Positions 17,363 to 25,809 of a stretch of DNA of 64,000 bases are shown piece by piece; position 1 is the first letter of the stretch, and the number at the start of each line of letters is the position of its first letter. The translations under genes were made by a program, and so were the position numbers. Below the pieces are notes generated by a model that worked only from the letters and a program-made list of their open reading frames with translations, did no database searches and had not been told where the DNA came from. Origin of the DNA: Paenibacillus sp. 453mf (GTDB lineage Bacteria; Bacillota; Bacilli; Paenibacillales; Paenibacillaceae); assembly GCF_900116105.1 (NCBI RefSeq), contig NZ_FPAC01000007.1, forward strand, positions 31,669 through 95,668, in the 5' to 3' direction.

Positions 17363-18174
17363 TCCGCCAGCTCCTTCAGCATGTCGGAATACGATGGCAT
17401 CGACCACTGCGCGTCTTGCCGTGTCACCGCCAAAGTCCGATCCTGAACCATTTTTCCGCTCGGCACAATGACCGTATCCGATGCCTGCCATATTTCCTTA
17501 AACAGCAGAAGCAGCTCATACTTCGAAACCGGCTCTTTGTGCGCGAGATGGATCAGACCGGAAGTGTCAGATTGCATATAGTAATCCACTGCCTTAGCCA
17601 GCTCGAGTGTAGTCACTCCATTCCATCTTACATGGGTATAGCCTTGCACGACCCCTTTCTGATTCAAGAACCAATGCATGAGCCCGATGCCGTGTTTTCG
17701 TATTTCAGGACCAATAATAGAGGTGCGGATGGTAAGATGACTCGGAGAACGAACTTCTCCGAGTGCTTTGGTAATCGCATAGACTGAATCGCCGTCAGTA
17801 ACTGCATCCTCTGTATACTGCCCTGTGCCATCTCCCTTGAATACACAATCCGTGCTGATGTGGATCAACCGTGCATGAATTTGATCCGCAAGGGCTGCAA
17901 GCCGATGCGGCAAAAATCCATTCACATGGTAAGCCTGAATAATATCCCGATCCGCATGATGGTTAAGAATACCTACCGCATTAATAATAATATCCGGGCG
18001 AACAGCCTTGACCAGCAAATCCACGCTGTGAATATCATTCACATCAAGGATCAGACTATTTGGGTCCTTCTTGTCACGTGACGTATAGAAGACAGCATGC
18101 TGACCTTGCTTCTTGAAATACTCAACCAGCATATGGCCTGCCATTCCATGTCCGCCTACGATGAGTAATTTCAT
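17344..18174 (-). CDS. RmlD-type nucleotide-sugar 4-keto reductase (WbvR-like)
   Basis: A 276-residue SDR protein of the RmlD substrate-binding family. The nucleotide loop is GGHGMAGHML, then HISTDCVFKG and the catalytic YAITK. It sits between, and overlaps, a UDP-sugar 4,6-dehydratase gene (four bases) and the epimerase/reductase gene. With the 4,6-dehydratase and the UDP-GlcNAc 2-epimerase it forms a trio like WbvB/WbvR/WbvD, which makes UDP-N-acetyl-L-quinovosamine. The related WbjC/CapF enzyme of the L-FucNAc route is about 370 residues with an extra cupin domain, absent here. This points to L-QuiNAc or L-RhaNAc rather than L-FucNAc; the product is inference. Confidence 0.78.
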   Translation of the reverse strand: MKLLIVGGHGMAGHMLVEYFKKQGQHAVFYTSRDKKDPNSLILDVNDIHSVDLLVKAVRPDIIINAVGILNHHADRDIIQAYHVNGFLPHRLAALADQIHARLIHISTDCVFKGDGTGQYTEDAVTDGDSVYAITKALGEVRSPSHLTIRTSIIGPEIRKHGIGLMHWFLNQKGVVQGYTHVRWNGVTTLELAKAVDYYMQSDTSGLIHLAHKEPVSKYELLLLFKEIWQASDTVIVPSGKMVQDRTLAVTRQDAQWSMPSYSDMLKELAEWTKIH

Positions 18175-19157
18175 GCTAGAAACCCCCCGCGCTGCAGGAT
18201 TTCACGGATTTCCTCTTTCGTCATAAGATTAAACTCGGAGCTGAAGCTGGAGAAGGTAACCGGCTCGGAGTCCTTATATCTCTCTTTGAGAACAGGCAGC
18301 TTTAATGTCGGTAAAATGACGAGATATTGATCATCATAGACAACCGTATTTCTGCTCTCGAATTCGCTCATCAGTATTTCATGAATCTTCTCACCCGGAC
18401 GAGTTCCCCGTTCGACAATCTGCACATCTCGAACCCCCGCATCTTCAATGAGCACCTCCGCCAGATCTACAATTTTGCAGGTCGGCATGGTCATGACAAA
18501 GATTTCTCCGCCAACACTTTCAATAGAAGCCTTGAACAGGAGCGAAATGGCATCCCTTAGGGTAAGGAAGAAGCGTGTCATACGCATGTCAGTGATGGAC
18601 ACCATCCCTTTATTGCGTATTTGATCCTTGAACAGATGCACAACACAACCGTTCGTACCGAGCACATTGCCGCCCCGAACGGTAACAAAGGCTGTGCTGC
18701 TATGAAGCAAATTGGCATAAACGATTAATTTTTCACCGATTGCCTTCGTCATGCCGTAGAAATTGGATGGATTAGCCGCTTTATCTGTGGAGATGTATAT
18801 CACTTTTTTAACTTGATTCTCAACAGCCGCTTCAATAACATGCTGCGTGCCAATAACGTTTGTTTTTAATGCTTCATAAGGTTGATCCTCACACACAGGC
18901 ACATGCTTCAGTGCAGCCAAATGGTATACATAGTCGATTCCGCGGCAAGCCGCGATCAGCGCATCCTTATCCCGAATATCGCCGATACAAAATTTGAGAC
19001 GCTCATCTTCGAATTCACGGCTCATGGCCACCTGGCTTGATTCTCCCCGTGAGTACACAATGACCTCTCTCGGATTCATGGTTAAGAGCTGGCGTATCAG
19101 TTCGTGTCCCCATGATCCTGTGCCGCCTGTCACAAGGATTCGTTGATTTTCAAACAT
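18171..19157 (-). CDS. UDP-GlcNAc 4,6-dehydratase, FlaA1/CapE/WbjB family
   Basis: A 328-residue extended SDR enzyme of the polysaccharide biosynthesis (CapD-like) family. It has the loop GGTGSWG (10-16), LAALKHVPVCE, and the active-site block ISTDKAANPSNFYGMTK. The Tyr in FYGMTK resembles PseB/FlaA1 members, whereas CapE has Met there. Enzymes of this group dehydrate UDP-GlcNAc at C4/C6 and may invert C5, giving a 4-keto-6-deoxy-L-sugar. The start is the ATG after GGAGGG (seven-base spacing), overlapping the end of the epimerase gene. First step of the amino-deoxysugar trio. Confidence 0.85.
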   Translation of the reverse strand: MFENQRILVTGGTGSWGHELIRQLLTMNPREVIVYSRGESSQVAMSREFEDERLKFCIGDIRDKDALIAACRGIDYVYHLAALKHVPVCEDQPYEALKTNVIGTQHVIEAAVENQVKKVIYISTDKAANPSNFYGMTKAIGEKLIVYANLLHSSTAFVTVRGGNVLGTNGCVVHLFKDQIRNKGMVSITDMRMTRFFLTLRDAISLLFKASIESVGGEIFVMTMPTCKIVDLAEVLIEDAGVRDVQIVERGTRPGEKIHEILMSEFESRNTVVYDDQYLVILPTLKLPVLKERYKDSEPVTFSSFSSEFNLMTKEEIREILQRGGFLA

Positions 19158-20241
19158 GCAGTTTCCCTCCAAGTAGAAATTTGACGACTTTATCCGATAC
19201 ATCCTGAACCAGGTAACCCTTCGGGCATTCCCAGTCGGACTTCAGCTCCACCATCAGTGTCACGGATTCTGCAATCCGATCCGCGTCTATTCCAGATACA
19301 ACATTGCTTCCACAATCTACCGTTTCCGGTCTTTCGGTTGTCTTCCGCATCGTAACGGTCGGAATTCCCATGATGCAGCATTCCTCCTGCACTGTGCCGC
19401 TGTCCGTCAATGCGCATCTGGCGTTCATTTCAAGCATCAAAAAGTCAAAGAATCCAAAGGGCTCATAAAATTCAACAAGTGGATGCATATCCAGCTTAAG
19501 ATGCTCTTTAATTCTGGCTCTGGTTCGGGGATGAATACTGCAAATAATCCGCTGGCCGTGTACTGCCGCAACCTTGTTTAGTCCCTCCATAATTTGCTCA
19601 AGGTTATATGGTACGTCTACATTTTCCGCCCGATGAGCCGTGACAAGAAAGTATTGTCCTGACTTGAGTCCCAGCTTAGTCATAATTTCGCTGGCCATCG
19701 TTTGTGCTTCATACAGCTTCATCACTTCGTAGATGGGGTTGCCGGTCAGTACGATTCGCTGACTTGGAATACCTTCGCGTATAAGATGATTCTTGCTCTG
19801 CTCTGTATATGGCATATTAATGGTCGATATGGCATCAATGACCCGCCGATTCTTCTCTTCGGGTACGTCCAGATCGAAGCAGCGATTTCCGGCTTCCATA
19901 TGCACCACCGGAATTCCCATACGCTCGGCAAGAATGGCGGATAATGCACTGTTTGTATCACCCAGAAGCAGAATTTTGTCCGGCTTCTCTTTCACAAGAA
20001 TGGACTCCAGCTGCTCGAACATTGCAGAGAGCTGGCGTCCTAGAGAGGCTGCCTTATCCTGCAGTACATAATCAGGAGTACGTAAGCCCAGTTCTTTGAA
20101 GAATTGACCGCTTAGACTTTCCGTGAAATTCTGTCCGGTGTGCACAAGTATATGTCTGCTGGCATAACGATCCAGCTTGGGAATGATTAGACTTAGACGA
20201 ATAATTTCCGGTCTTGTTCCGAGCACTGTCAGTATCTTCAT
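19150..20241 (-). CDS. Non-hydrolysing UDP-N-acetylglucosamine 2-epimerase family protein
   Basis: A 363-residue GT-B fold epimerase of the WecB/CapG/WbvD family. The opening VLGTRPEIIRL motif, the CSIHPRTRARI region and the LTDSGTVQEECCIMGIP active-site block are conserved. Next to a 4,6-dehydratase and an RmlD-like reductase it is expected to invert C2 of the 6-deoxy-L-hexosamine, as WbvD or CapG do, rather than make ManNAc. Twelve bases separate it from the upstream glycosyltransferase gene in the same operon. Confidence 0.88.
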   Translation of the reverse strand: MKILTVLGTRPEIIRLSLIIPKLDRYASRHILVHTGQNFTESLSGQFFKELGLRTPDYVLQDKAASLGRQLSAMFEQLESILVKEKPDKILLLGDTNSALSAILAERMGIPVVHMEAGNRCFDLDVPEEKNRRVIDAISTINMPYTEQSKNHLIREGIPSQRIVLTGNPIYEVMKLYEAQTMASEIMTKLGLKSGQYFLVTAHRAENVDVPYNLEQIMEGLNKVAAVHGQRIICSIHPRTRARIKEHLKLDMHPLVEFYEPFGFFDFLMLEMNARCALTDSGTVQEECCIMGIPTVTMRKTTERPETVDCGSNVVSGIDADRIAESVTLMVELKSDWECPKGYLVQDVSDKVVKFLLGGKLHV

Positions 20242-20253
20242 GTACTTCCCTCC

Positions 20254-21684
20254 TTATCGAGCTTTTCGAGCTCGCTTTCTCTGCTTTCGTACCACAATCT
20301 TGGTTCTAGGGCGTTTCTTTCTAGTGATGGCTGTACTGCGTTTTTTGGCCTTTGCACGCTTTTTTGATTTCAAGAGGGGAGATGGCGACCGTTTAGTTTT
20401 TTTTCTTCGTTTTCTTTTTATTGGAGAAGGGGGATTGGCGGCTTGGTAAGCCTGCAGGGATATGATGTTCCTTGCTGAATGCAGATCAGAGAACCAATCA
20501 GGGAACAGCGTGATCCACTGCTGCACCATGCTCGCGGTTCGCTTCTTGTATGCTGCAGGTCCATAAATTTGCTCAGCCTTGGAGTGATTGTGTTGCCCCG
20601 TCCGCGCAGACTCCTTCCGATTTGTGATGAATGGGATGATCTTGGCAGCAAGCTCCTCTGTATTGCCCGGAGCGACAAGCAAATGTCCATTATCTACAGA
20701 TTCCATCATTTCTGCGAGCCCTCCCTGTCGAAAGGCAATAACAGGCTTGGCGAAGTACATGCTCTCAAGGGCCGTCATTCCAAACCCCTCTTTTACCAGG
20801 CTGGGAATCACCGCAAGATCCATGGCACTGTATGCGCAGCTCACATCTTCAATGAAATCAGTGAATAGAAATTGATGAACATATCCTGACTGCTGAATTA
20901 GAGATATGCACTCCTCATAATAGACCGTATCCACTGCGGTACCGATCATCCAGAACCGGGTGTGCGGGAATCGTTCGCATAACAAGAGCGCGGATTGTAT
21001 AAAAGGCTTGAGTCCTTTTGCTTCATATATAAATGAGGAAATATATCCGATACAATAATGTCCGGGGGTCAGACCAAGTGTCTTCCGCTGAGTCTCACGC
21101 AGACCTTCCCAGGCATCTGGTGCGGCAAGAGTTTCATTCCAGGTTGGGGGCAATACCGTTAGCTTAGATGGGATCGAGCTGTGTATGAGCGGTTCCGTTA
21201 CTGCATGTGAGATGGCAATCACCCAATCACTATGCTCATCAATAAATTGAATAGCTTCAGCCGTATAAGGATTCGTTTGAATGATTTCGGTGAGCTTCCA
21301 GATGACAGGGATGTCAAGTATGCGAGCAGCCATAACTGGAATCACATTTACACAGGTATTGGAGACGATCATGTGGGGATTTTCATCACGAAGCAATCCC
21401 ACAACTTCGTGTGAAGAAGGATGTTGCATCAATCCGGCAGCGTCCTCTCTCAGCTGCTCATACGGAATATACATATAGTGGAGAAGCTCATAAGGCTGAA
21501 TGATGACCCGGATTGAAGCTTCGCTTGCCATTCGTGCGATAATGCCTTCACAAGGCACAACCAATACACAATCAAAATAGGACTCCATTTGTCTGCAGAA
21601 GCTGAGAAGCAGCTTCTCAGCTCCAGTAATACTCTCTGTACTGCTGATATGACTGAACAACATCAATTTAGGTTTAAGTGTCAT
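20254..21684 (-). CDS. GT4 glycosyltransferase with a 57-residue Lys/Arg-rich C-terminal tail
   Basis: A 476-residue enzyme. Residues 1 to about 400 form a GT-B glycosyltransferase with STESITGAEKLLLSF near the start and the donor-site segment PSLVKEGFGMTALESMYF. From about residue 420 to the end the protein is a highly basic tail with 31 Lys or Arg in 57 residues (for example KRKRRKK, RKKRPR, RKQRKRARK). This is not part of a normal GT4 fold. Similar basic stretches occur at the N-termini of other island proteins, suggesting electrostatic anchoring to an anionic spore layer or to DNA/polyphosphate. First gene of the nine-gene operon. Confidence 0.85.
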   Translation of the reverse strand: MTLKPKLMLFSHISSTESITGAEKLLLSFCRQMESYFDCVLVVPCEGIIARMASEASIRVIIQPYELLHYMYIPYEQLREDAAGLMQHPSSHEVVGLLRDENPHMIVSNTCVNVIPVMAARILDIPVIWKLTEIIQTNPYTAEAIQFIDEHSDWVIAISHAVTEPLIHSSIPSKLTVLPPTWNETLAAPDAWEGLRETQRKTLGLTPGHYCIGYISSFIYEAKGLKPFIQSALLLCERFPHTRFWMIGTAVDTVYYEECISLIQQSGYVHQFLFTDFIEDVSCAYSAMDLAVIPSLVKEGFGMTALESMYFAKPVIAFRQGGLAEMMESVDNGHLLVAPGNTEELAAKIIPFITNRKESARTGQHNHSKAEQIYGPAAYKKRTASMVQQWITLFPDWFSDLHSARNIISLQAYQAANPPSPIKRKRRKKTKRSPSPLLKSKKRAKAKKRSTAITRKKRPRTKIVVRKQRKRARKAR

Positions 21685-21800
21685 AGAGTGTGCAACCCTT
21701 TAGTTTCCACTGGACTACAGATATCAAAGGGTGCCTTCACCTCCTTTTTCCGGGTACACTATAACCACAATATATTCTGTTATTAAATATGACCGGCACG

Positions 21801-21822
21801 ACAAATGAACCGTATCATTTGT
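21801..21822 (-). other. Short dyad upstream of the nine-gene glycan operon
   Basis: ACAAATGA and TCATTTGT form a perfect eight-base dyad with a six-base centre, in the 163-base gap between the CgeB-like gene and the GT4 gene. No T-tract follows on the minus strand, so it is more likely an operator or weak hairpin than a terminator. No clear promoter was fixed for the downstream operon. Confidence 0.35.
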
Positions 21823-21847
21823 ACAATTTCCAGATCGCAATGAAAGC

Positions 21848-22984
21848 TTACCCGAATATAATCTGCAGTAGACTGTTTAAACGATGACTGTAGGTATGTT
21901 CATTCCAGGTGCGTTCAAAACCCCGAAGCGCAATTTCTCTTCTCTTGTCTTCGTTTGCCATATAATATTCAATCTTCTCTATCATTTCGGTCGGTGATTC
22001 ATATGTTTCGATCTCTACACCCGGGGTGTAGAACCGAATCAAGTCGGAGCGGGTATCTGTAAGCTGCAAGGTGGCACACGCGGATATTTCAAATGTGCGG
22101 GGATTTGGGGATAGAGGAGGGATCTTGATGCTGTTGTTGTTCATCGAATCATCCTCGTGAGAACGGTGCAGGTTCAGGACGATTTTTGTTCCGTTGTACA
22201 CATCTCTTGTCTCATCAGGACTCATCCAACGATTAAGTTCAATTTGGTGGCGGTACAGTTCGTAATCGGGAAGGCGGTCCCACCATATTCCGTTAAACAC
22301 GGTATTATGAGACATGATCTGCGGAAGCACGGGATTGAAATACTGCACTCGATTCCAGTAGCCAGAGCCGATGAAGCTGACATCCCTGCGGGCAGCAGTC
22401 GGTGTCATGTTAGGATAATAGTGATGAATGAAGGCACCAAATGGCAGATAATGCACCTCTGCACACCCATGATTGCGGTACAATTCAACACAATTCAGCT
22501 CGAGTGTAAAAATATAATCATAGTGAGGAGCTATATTAAGGGTCATATCGGTATAATAAGGATCATCTGTCAGCCATACGGCAGTTCGAACCCCTAAGCT
22601 TCGAATCTGATCAACCACCTCTACAGGAAGGAACATTCCATCGAGCGCAAGCACAAGATCCGGCATAAACATACGTACCGTTTCAAGAGCAGACTCATCG
22701 GGATTCACAATGTGTACAGCCGAGCAGAGCGTTTGCAAAGTTTCAATAATCGCTTGATCAATCGGTGAGTAGGGAAAACCCTTACCTGAGGATATATATA
22801 CGACTTGAATTGGGCGAACCGGCAGGGGCTCTTGAGCCCGGCTCATCATAAAATTGGCACGCCCTCTTAAATAACCGTCATCGAACCCTCTCTGAAATTG
22901 CTGTCTGTTCACAAGAGATCCGGAATTGTAGCCATACCTTCTTGTTGAAGAAGCTTTTTTCTTTGATTTCTGTCTCACAGCCAC
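21848..22984 (-). CDS. CgeB-like spore glycosyltransferase with tag (paralogue 1)
   Basis: A 378-residue protein of the CgeB/spore maturation glycosyltransferase-like family. A short basic N-terminus (RQKSKKK) leads into a ([YF]-x-x-G) tag at residues 30-41 (F30, G33, F34, G37, Y38, G41). The body has LVLALDGM, VWLTDDPYYTD, the FIGSGYWNRV segment and a C-terminal NPRTFEISACATLQLTD donor-site region. In Bacillus subtilis cgeAB affects the outermost spore layer and is GerE/sigma-K controlled. The GTG at 22984 follows AAGGAGG by nine bases; longer readings upstream lack a ribosome binding site and overlap the neighbour. Paralogue of the next gene upstream. Confidence 0.83.
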   Translation of the reverse strand: MAVRQKSKKKASSTRRYGYNSGSLVNRQQFQRGFDDGYLRGRANFMMSRAQEPLPVRPIQVVYISSGKGFPYSPIDQAIIETLQTLCSAVHIVNPDESALETVRMFMPDLVLALDGMFLPVEVVDQIRSLGVRTAVWLTDDPYYTDMTLNIAPHYDYIFTLELNCVELYRNHGCAEVHYLPFGAFIHHYYPNMTPTAARRDVSFIGSGYWNRVQYFNPVLPQIMSHNTVFNGIWWDRLPDYELYRHQIELNRWMSPDETRDVYNGTKIVLNLHRSHEDDSMNNNSIKIPPLSPNPRTFEISACATLQLTDTRSDLIRFYTPGVEIETYESPTEMIEKIEYYMANEDKRREIALRGFERTWNEHTYSHRLNSLLQIIFG

Positions 22985-23052
22985 GCCTATCGTCCTCCTT
23001 CGACTTATATGATGCGGCATGAAAATGCAGCCAGCTTGATATGCCCTAAATT

Positions 23053-24123
23053 TTAAACATGATTTAACAGTATCTCGATCCGGTGCTTCATGGTGTGACG
23101 CACATTCGTCGTCATGAGCCCTCGCCAAGCAATAGATAGACGCTCTTGTTCGTGTGTAAGATAGTATTCCATCTTCTCTTGAAGGTCTTGTGTCGTATGA
23201 AAGGTTTCAATGTCATATCCCGGTCGATAATACAACGTCAGATCATCTCGTACATCGGTTAATTGGAGCGTACCGCAGGCACTGATCTCATAGGTGCGAG
23301 GATTGATAGAGCCACCCCTAATTTGATGGGTATTTCGATTATCCAATCCTATCTCACAAGGTCTGTGCATATTTATAACGATCTTGGCTCCATTATAATA
23401 ATTTACAGATTCAATAGGCGGAATCCAGCCTGAGCGAATAAATGGACGGAGCAGCTCCAGATTGCTGAGCCGATCCCATTCCCCTCCTGCAATCATCACA
23501 CGTTTGTTCTTCAAGTAAGGAGCAAGCGCATCGAACAAAGCGATCCGGTTCCAGAATCCACTGCCGATAAATACGATATCGTATCGATATTCAGGTGCAA
23601 TCTGCCGCGGCCTGAATAGCGAAGTGTTCACTCCCAGCGGAACATAATGCACGTGCTCGGCTCCCAGATTTTTGTAGAAAGATACTGTATTCAGCTCATG
23701 AGTAAAAACCAGATCATAATGCTGAGAGATTAATGCTGTTTCTTCTGTAAAATAGGGATCATCGACAAACCATATTGCCGTTCGGATTCCGTGTGATCGA
23801 ATCTCTTGTATTTGTGCAAGATGATCTTCAGGAAAGATATGAAGTCCATTCAACACGAGCACCAGATCTGGGATATGCTCCATGGCGGTCTTGGCCATTG
23901 CTGATCGATCTGCCACCACGCATTCACGAACAGAAGAGTTCAGTGCATCGATCATCCCTTCATCAATCGCATCAAATCCCTGAGGAACATACATGACCTT
24001 CAGATCTCGAATCGCGGGAGAAAATGGCTCCGTTCTGCCAAGTACCGCTTCGCATCCGCCATATCGTACACCCTGCTCATATCCAGCCTGATATCCCTGC
24101 AGCCTTCGCTTGGTCCTATTCAC
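23053..24123 (-). CDS. CgeB-like spore glycosyltransferase with tag (paralogue 2)
   Basis: A 356-residue CgeB-family protein. The N-terminus is basic (NRTKRR) and immediately followed by the tag Y11-x2-G14-Y15-x2-G18-x3-G22. The core repeats the paralogue's motifs: LVLVLNGLH, AIWFVDDPYFTE, VFIGSGFWNRI and NPRTYEISACGTLQLTD. No membrane helix is seen. It starts at GTG with a modest GAGGG site upstream and is followed after 68 bases by its paralogue, so the two are probably one unit. It is preceded by the terminator of the small-protein operon, so a promoter is expected between 24130 and 24310, though none could be fixed. Confidence 0.83.
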   Translation of the reverse strand: MNRTKRRLQGYQAGYEQGVRYGGCEAVLGRTEPFSPAIRDLKVMYVPQGFDAIDEGMIDALNSSVRECVVADRSAMAKTAMEHIPDLVLVLNGLHIFPEDHLAQIQEIRSHGIRTAIWFVDDPYFTEETALISQHYDLVFTHELNTVSFYKNLGAEHVHYVPLGVNTSLFRPRQIAPEYRYDIVFIGSGFWNRIALFDALAPYLKNKRVMIAGGEWDRLSNLELLRPFIRSGWIPPIESVNYYNGAKIVINMHRPCEIGLDNRNTHQIRGGSINPRTYEISACGTLQLTDVRDDLTLYYRPGYDIETFHTTQDLQEKMEYYLTHEQERLSIAWRGLMTTNVRHTMKHRIEILLNHV

Positions 24124-24311
24124 CTCTCGTTCTCACCCTCGCCCAAATGGTATAGTGTAACCACTTCTAAACTATATGCCAGGGTGTCAAATGCATCATG
24201 GACCGTTGTCCTCACCGGTATAAATTTGGCCTTTGTCCCGAGTACAAATATCATGAGTTCTCACTCTTAACCAATTTTCCGGTAATAAAAGGGCTTGTAC
24301 CCTGTGTAATA

Positions 24312-24364
24312 AAAGAAAAAACTGTTTTACAAGTGACCGAAGTGACGTCTGCTTGAAAACAGTT
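24312..24364 (-). terminator. Terminator of the small-protein operon
   Basis: On the minus strand AACTGTTTTCAAG pairs with CTTGtAAAACAGTT, followed by TTTTTCTTTT, 25 bases beyond the stop of the 102-residue basic protein gene. Confidence 0.8.
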
Positions 24365-24388
24365 AATGACATTCAAAAAATGAAGAAA

Positions 24389-24697
24389 TTATTGTGCCTC
24401 ATAGGCCAGTTTATGTCCATCTTCGAATCCTTGTGCGAACCCGGCGTTGAACCCTTCGCTGTATGCGTCTTTGTACTCCGGTGCGGCGAAAGTTTCTCGC
24501 GGGGACTGGACACGTTTTTTGCGGAGCTGACGCTTCTTCCCCCTTGGAGACACCCGTTTCTTTCCCCTTTTCTTGGAGCTCATCTTTGATATCTTTTTCT
24601 TGTTTACCCCGAGAGCCTTTTTCTTCTTTCTGACGGATGTAGCGCGGGCACCAGCCTTTTTGCCGGAACCCGTTACCCTCTTTTTTTTTCTCTTCAT
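24389..24697 (-). CDS. Small basic protein with four ([YF]xxG) units
   Basis: A 102-residue protein with no recognised domain. Residues 1-62 are extremely rich in Lys and Arg (for example KRKKKR, RKKKK, SKKRGKKR). Residues 79-94 carry four regular units: Y79-x2-G82, F83-x2-G86, F87-x2-G90 and F91-x2-G94. These are the same parts, basic tract plus aromatic-glycine tag, that occur at the ends of several glycosyltransferases nearby, here without an enzyme. The ATG follows AGGAGG by eight bases. Last gene of a four-gene operon behind a sigma-K-like promoter. A hub, adaptor or spore-layer matrix role is possible; function is unknown. Confidence 0.75.
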   Translation of the reverse strand: MKRKKKRVTGSGKKAGARATSVRKKKKALGVNKKKISKMSSKKRGKKRVSPRGKKRQLRKKRVQSPRETFAAPEYKDAYSEGFNAGFAQGFEDGHKLAYEAQ

Positions 24698-24717
24698 ATT
24701 TTATTCCTCCTGTAGAC

Positions 24718-24984
24718 TTAATCATGATCCTCAGCAGGATACCAAGGCGGAGCAGGACTCCCCTTCTTGATTGGCTCCAGTGAAATCCCATGGATGCTCT
24801 GTGCCATCTCCTGCTGACATTTGGCGATAAGGTCAATATGCTTCATGAGCTGCGATGCAGGAACGGCTGCCAGTTCATAGCCATCTGCGATCGTCTCCAG
24901 CATACGAGAAAGTGCAGTCTGACTTCTCGCAATCGACTCCAGCAGGGCGAGCTTCGCCTCCCTCTCTCTCGTTAACAGGCTCAT
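24718..24984 (-). CDS. Small helical protein of unknown function
   Basis: An 88-residue, probably all-alpha cytoplasmic protein. It has a charged, heptad-like first half (LTREREAKLALLESIARSQ, MLETIADGYE) and a Pro-rich end (SPAPPWYPAEDHD). No signal peptide or membrane segment. The ATG at 24984 overlaps the preceding stop as TGATG, so translation is coupled. It is co-expressed with two similar small helical proteins and the basic tagged protein. I do not recognise the family; size and helical pattern would suit a chaperone-like or oligomeric accessory factor. Confidence 0.65.
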   Translation of the reverse strand: MSLLTREREAKLALLESIARSQTALSRMLETIADGYELAAVPASQLMKHIDLIAKCQQEMAQSIHGISLEPIKKGSPAPPWYPAEDHD

Positions 24985-25304
24985 CACTTACCCACATCAA
25001 GATCCATATCAAACGAACCGCCGTCCTGCTCTCCCTGGCTGCTTAATAAAGCCTTTAGATTGCTGTTCAATCCGGCTTCCATCCGATTAACGCCTTCAAG
25101 AAGCTCGATCAGATGCTCCTGCAGCTTAAGAGACATATTCAACTGATCTTCATGGCTGTCGAACACAGCTCCGCTTAAATGATTAATAGACCAATTTCTT
25201 ATTTTTTCCGCTTCCAGTGCCTTAGCCTCCAGAATTAGGGATATATTATGCTGCAACTTAACGGCAGCGTCCATAATTTGAAGCATGGATTCCTCTCTGC
25301 TCAT
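24984..25304 (-). CDS. Small helical protein of unknown function
   Basis: A 106-residue, mostly helical protein (MLQIMDAAVKLQHNISLIL, KALEAEKIRNWSINHL, MSLKLQEHLIELLEG) ending in an acidic tail (DGGSFDMDLDVGK). No membrane or signal sequence. The ATG follows GGCGGGTGAG. Its stop overlaps the start of the next small gene by one base. The alternation of Leu/Ile with charged residues suggests a coiled coil or helical bundle, like its two operon neighbours, with which it may form one complex. Family not recognised. Confidence 0.65.
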   Translation of the reverse strand: MSREESMLQIMDAAVKLQHNISLILEAKALEAEKIRNWSINHLSGAVFDSHEDQLNMSLKLQEHLIELLEGVNRMEAGLNSNLKALLSSQGEQDGGSFDMDLDVGK

Positions 25305-25340
25305 CCACTCTCACCCGCCTTTTTTCCCTAAAAAATGCTT

Positions 25341-25607
25341 CTATTCTTCATCCGATGCGGCCATTTCCCTAACGATATGCGTAATGGAATCCGCAATCAT
25401 CTCTTCCAAATCAGCCAGATTGCCCAAATAGGATACAATTCCGGTATTTAATTGCCCTGCCCCATCGATTAGTCCCTGCATATCTGTGAAATGCGGCAAC
25501 ATGTCCGGCATTACACTGATCATCTCTGCCATGCGCACATTCACATGCCGCTCCGCTTCAAGAACCCTTGCTACTTGATGATGAGTATGAGCTAAATGAG
25601 CGAGCAC
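25341..25607 (-). CDS. Small helical protein, N-terminus possibly cut by an in-frame TAG
   Basis: An 88-residue helical protein read from GTG 25607 (MLAHLAHTHHQVARVLEAER). That GTG has no ribosome binding site. A good GGGAGG lies further upstream and is correctly spaced (nine bases) for an in-frame GTG at 25626-25628. The very next codon there is TAG (25623-25625), after which the frame continues with helix-like residues QKLDEV into this gene. So either codon 2 has become a stop and the gene is damaged or re-initiates, or the base is an error. First gene of the four-gene small-protein operon. Confidence 0.55.
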   Translation of the reverse strand: MLAHLAHTHHQVARVLEAERHVNVRMAEMISVMPDMLPHFTDMQGLIDGAGQLNTGIVSYLGNLADLEEMIADSITHIVREMAASDEE

Positions 25608-25697
25608 TTCATCGAGTTTTTGCTACACTGGACCCAACCTCCCTCTTCAAAATGTAACTCAAGAAAAAATTCCGGCCTTATCAGCATTTGCCTTCCA

Positions 25698-25725
25698 TAG
25701 CATATGCATGGCTTGAGAACTCAGT
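25698..25725 (-). promoter_or_regulatory. Sigma-K-like promoter of the small-protein operon
   Basis: On the minus strand AC, exactly 17 bases, then CATATGCTA: a full match to AC-N17-CATAnnnTA. It lies about 60 bases upstream of the GGGAGG of the first small gene. The -10 region shares the 13-mer ATGCATATGCTAT with the promoter region of the 32578 operon. Confidence 0.6.
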
Positions 25726-25809
25726 GCTTGTTAGACACGCTTGCCGCTTCGGATATTTTAGAAGAAGAGTTATGACAATATACAAGGAGAATGAACAGCG
25801 AGATTAACT

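Noticed and set aside
21685-21847. Sigma-K promoter (CATATTTAATA) for the nine-gene operon
   Set aside because: The -10 has only a partial match and no AC lies at 15-17 bases; the evidence is too weak to list as a promoter.
24124-24311. Sigma-K promoter (CATATAGTT) before the second CgeB-like gene
   Set aside because: The last base differs from the consensus and the -35 side has no AC at proper spacing. A promoter is expected in the gap but cannot be fixed.
24718-25607. Small helical proteins as nucleotide-sugar epimerases
   Set aside because: I recall such labels on similar small proteins, but they have no Rossmann loop and are far too short for such enzymes.
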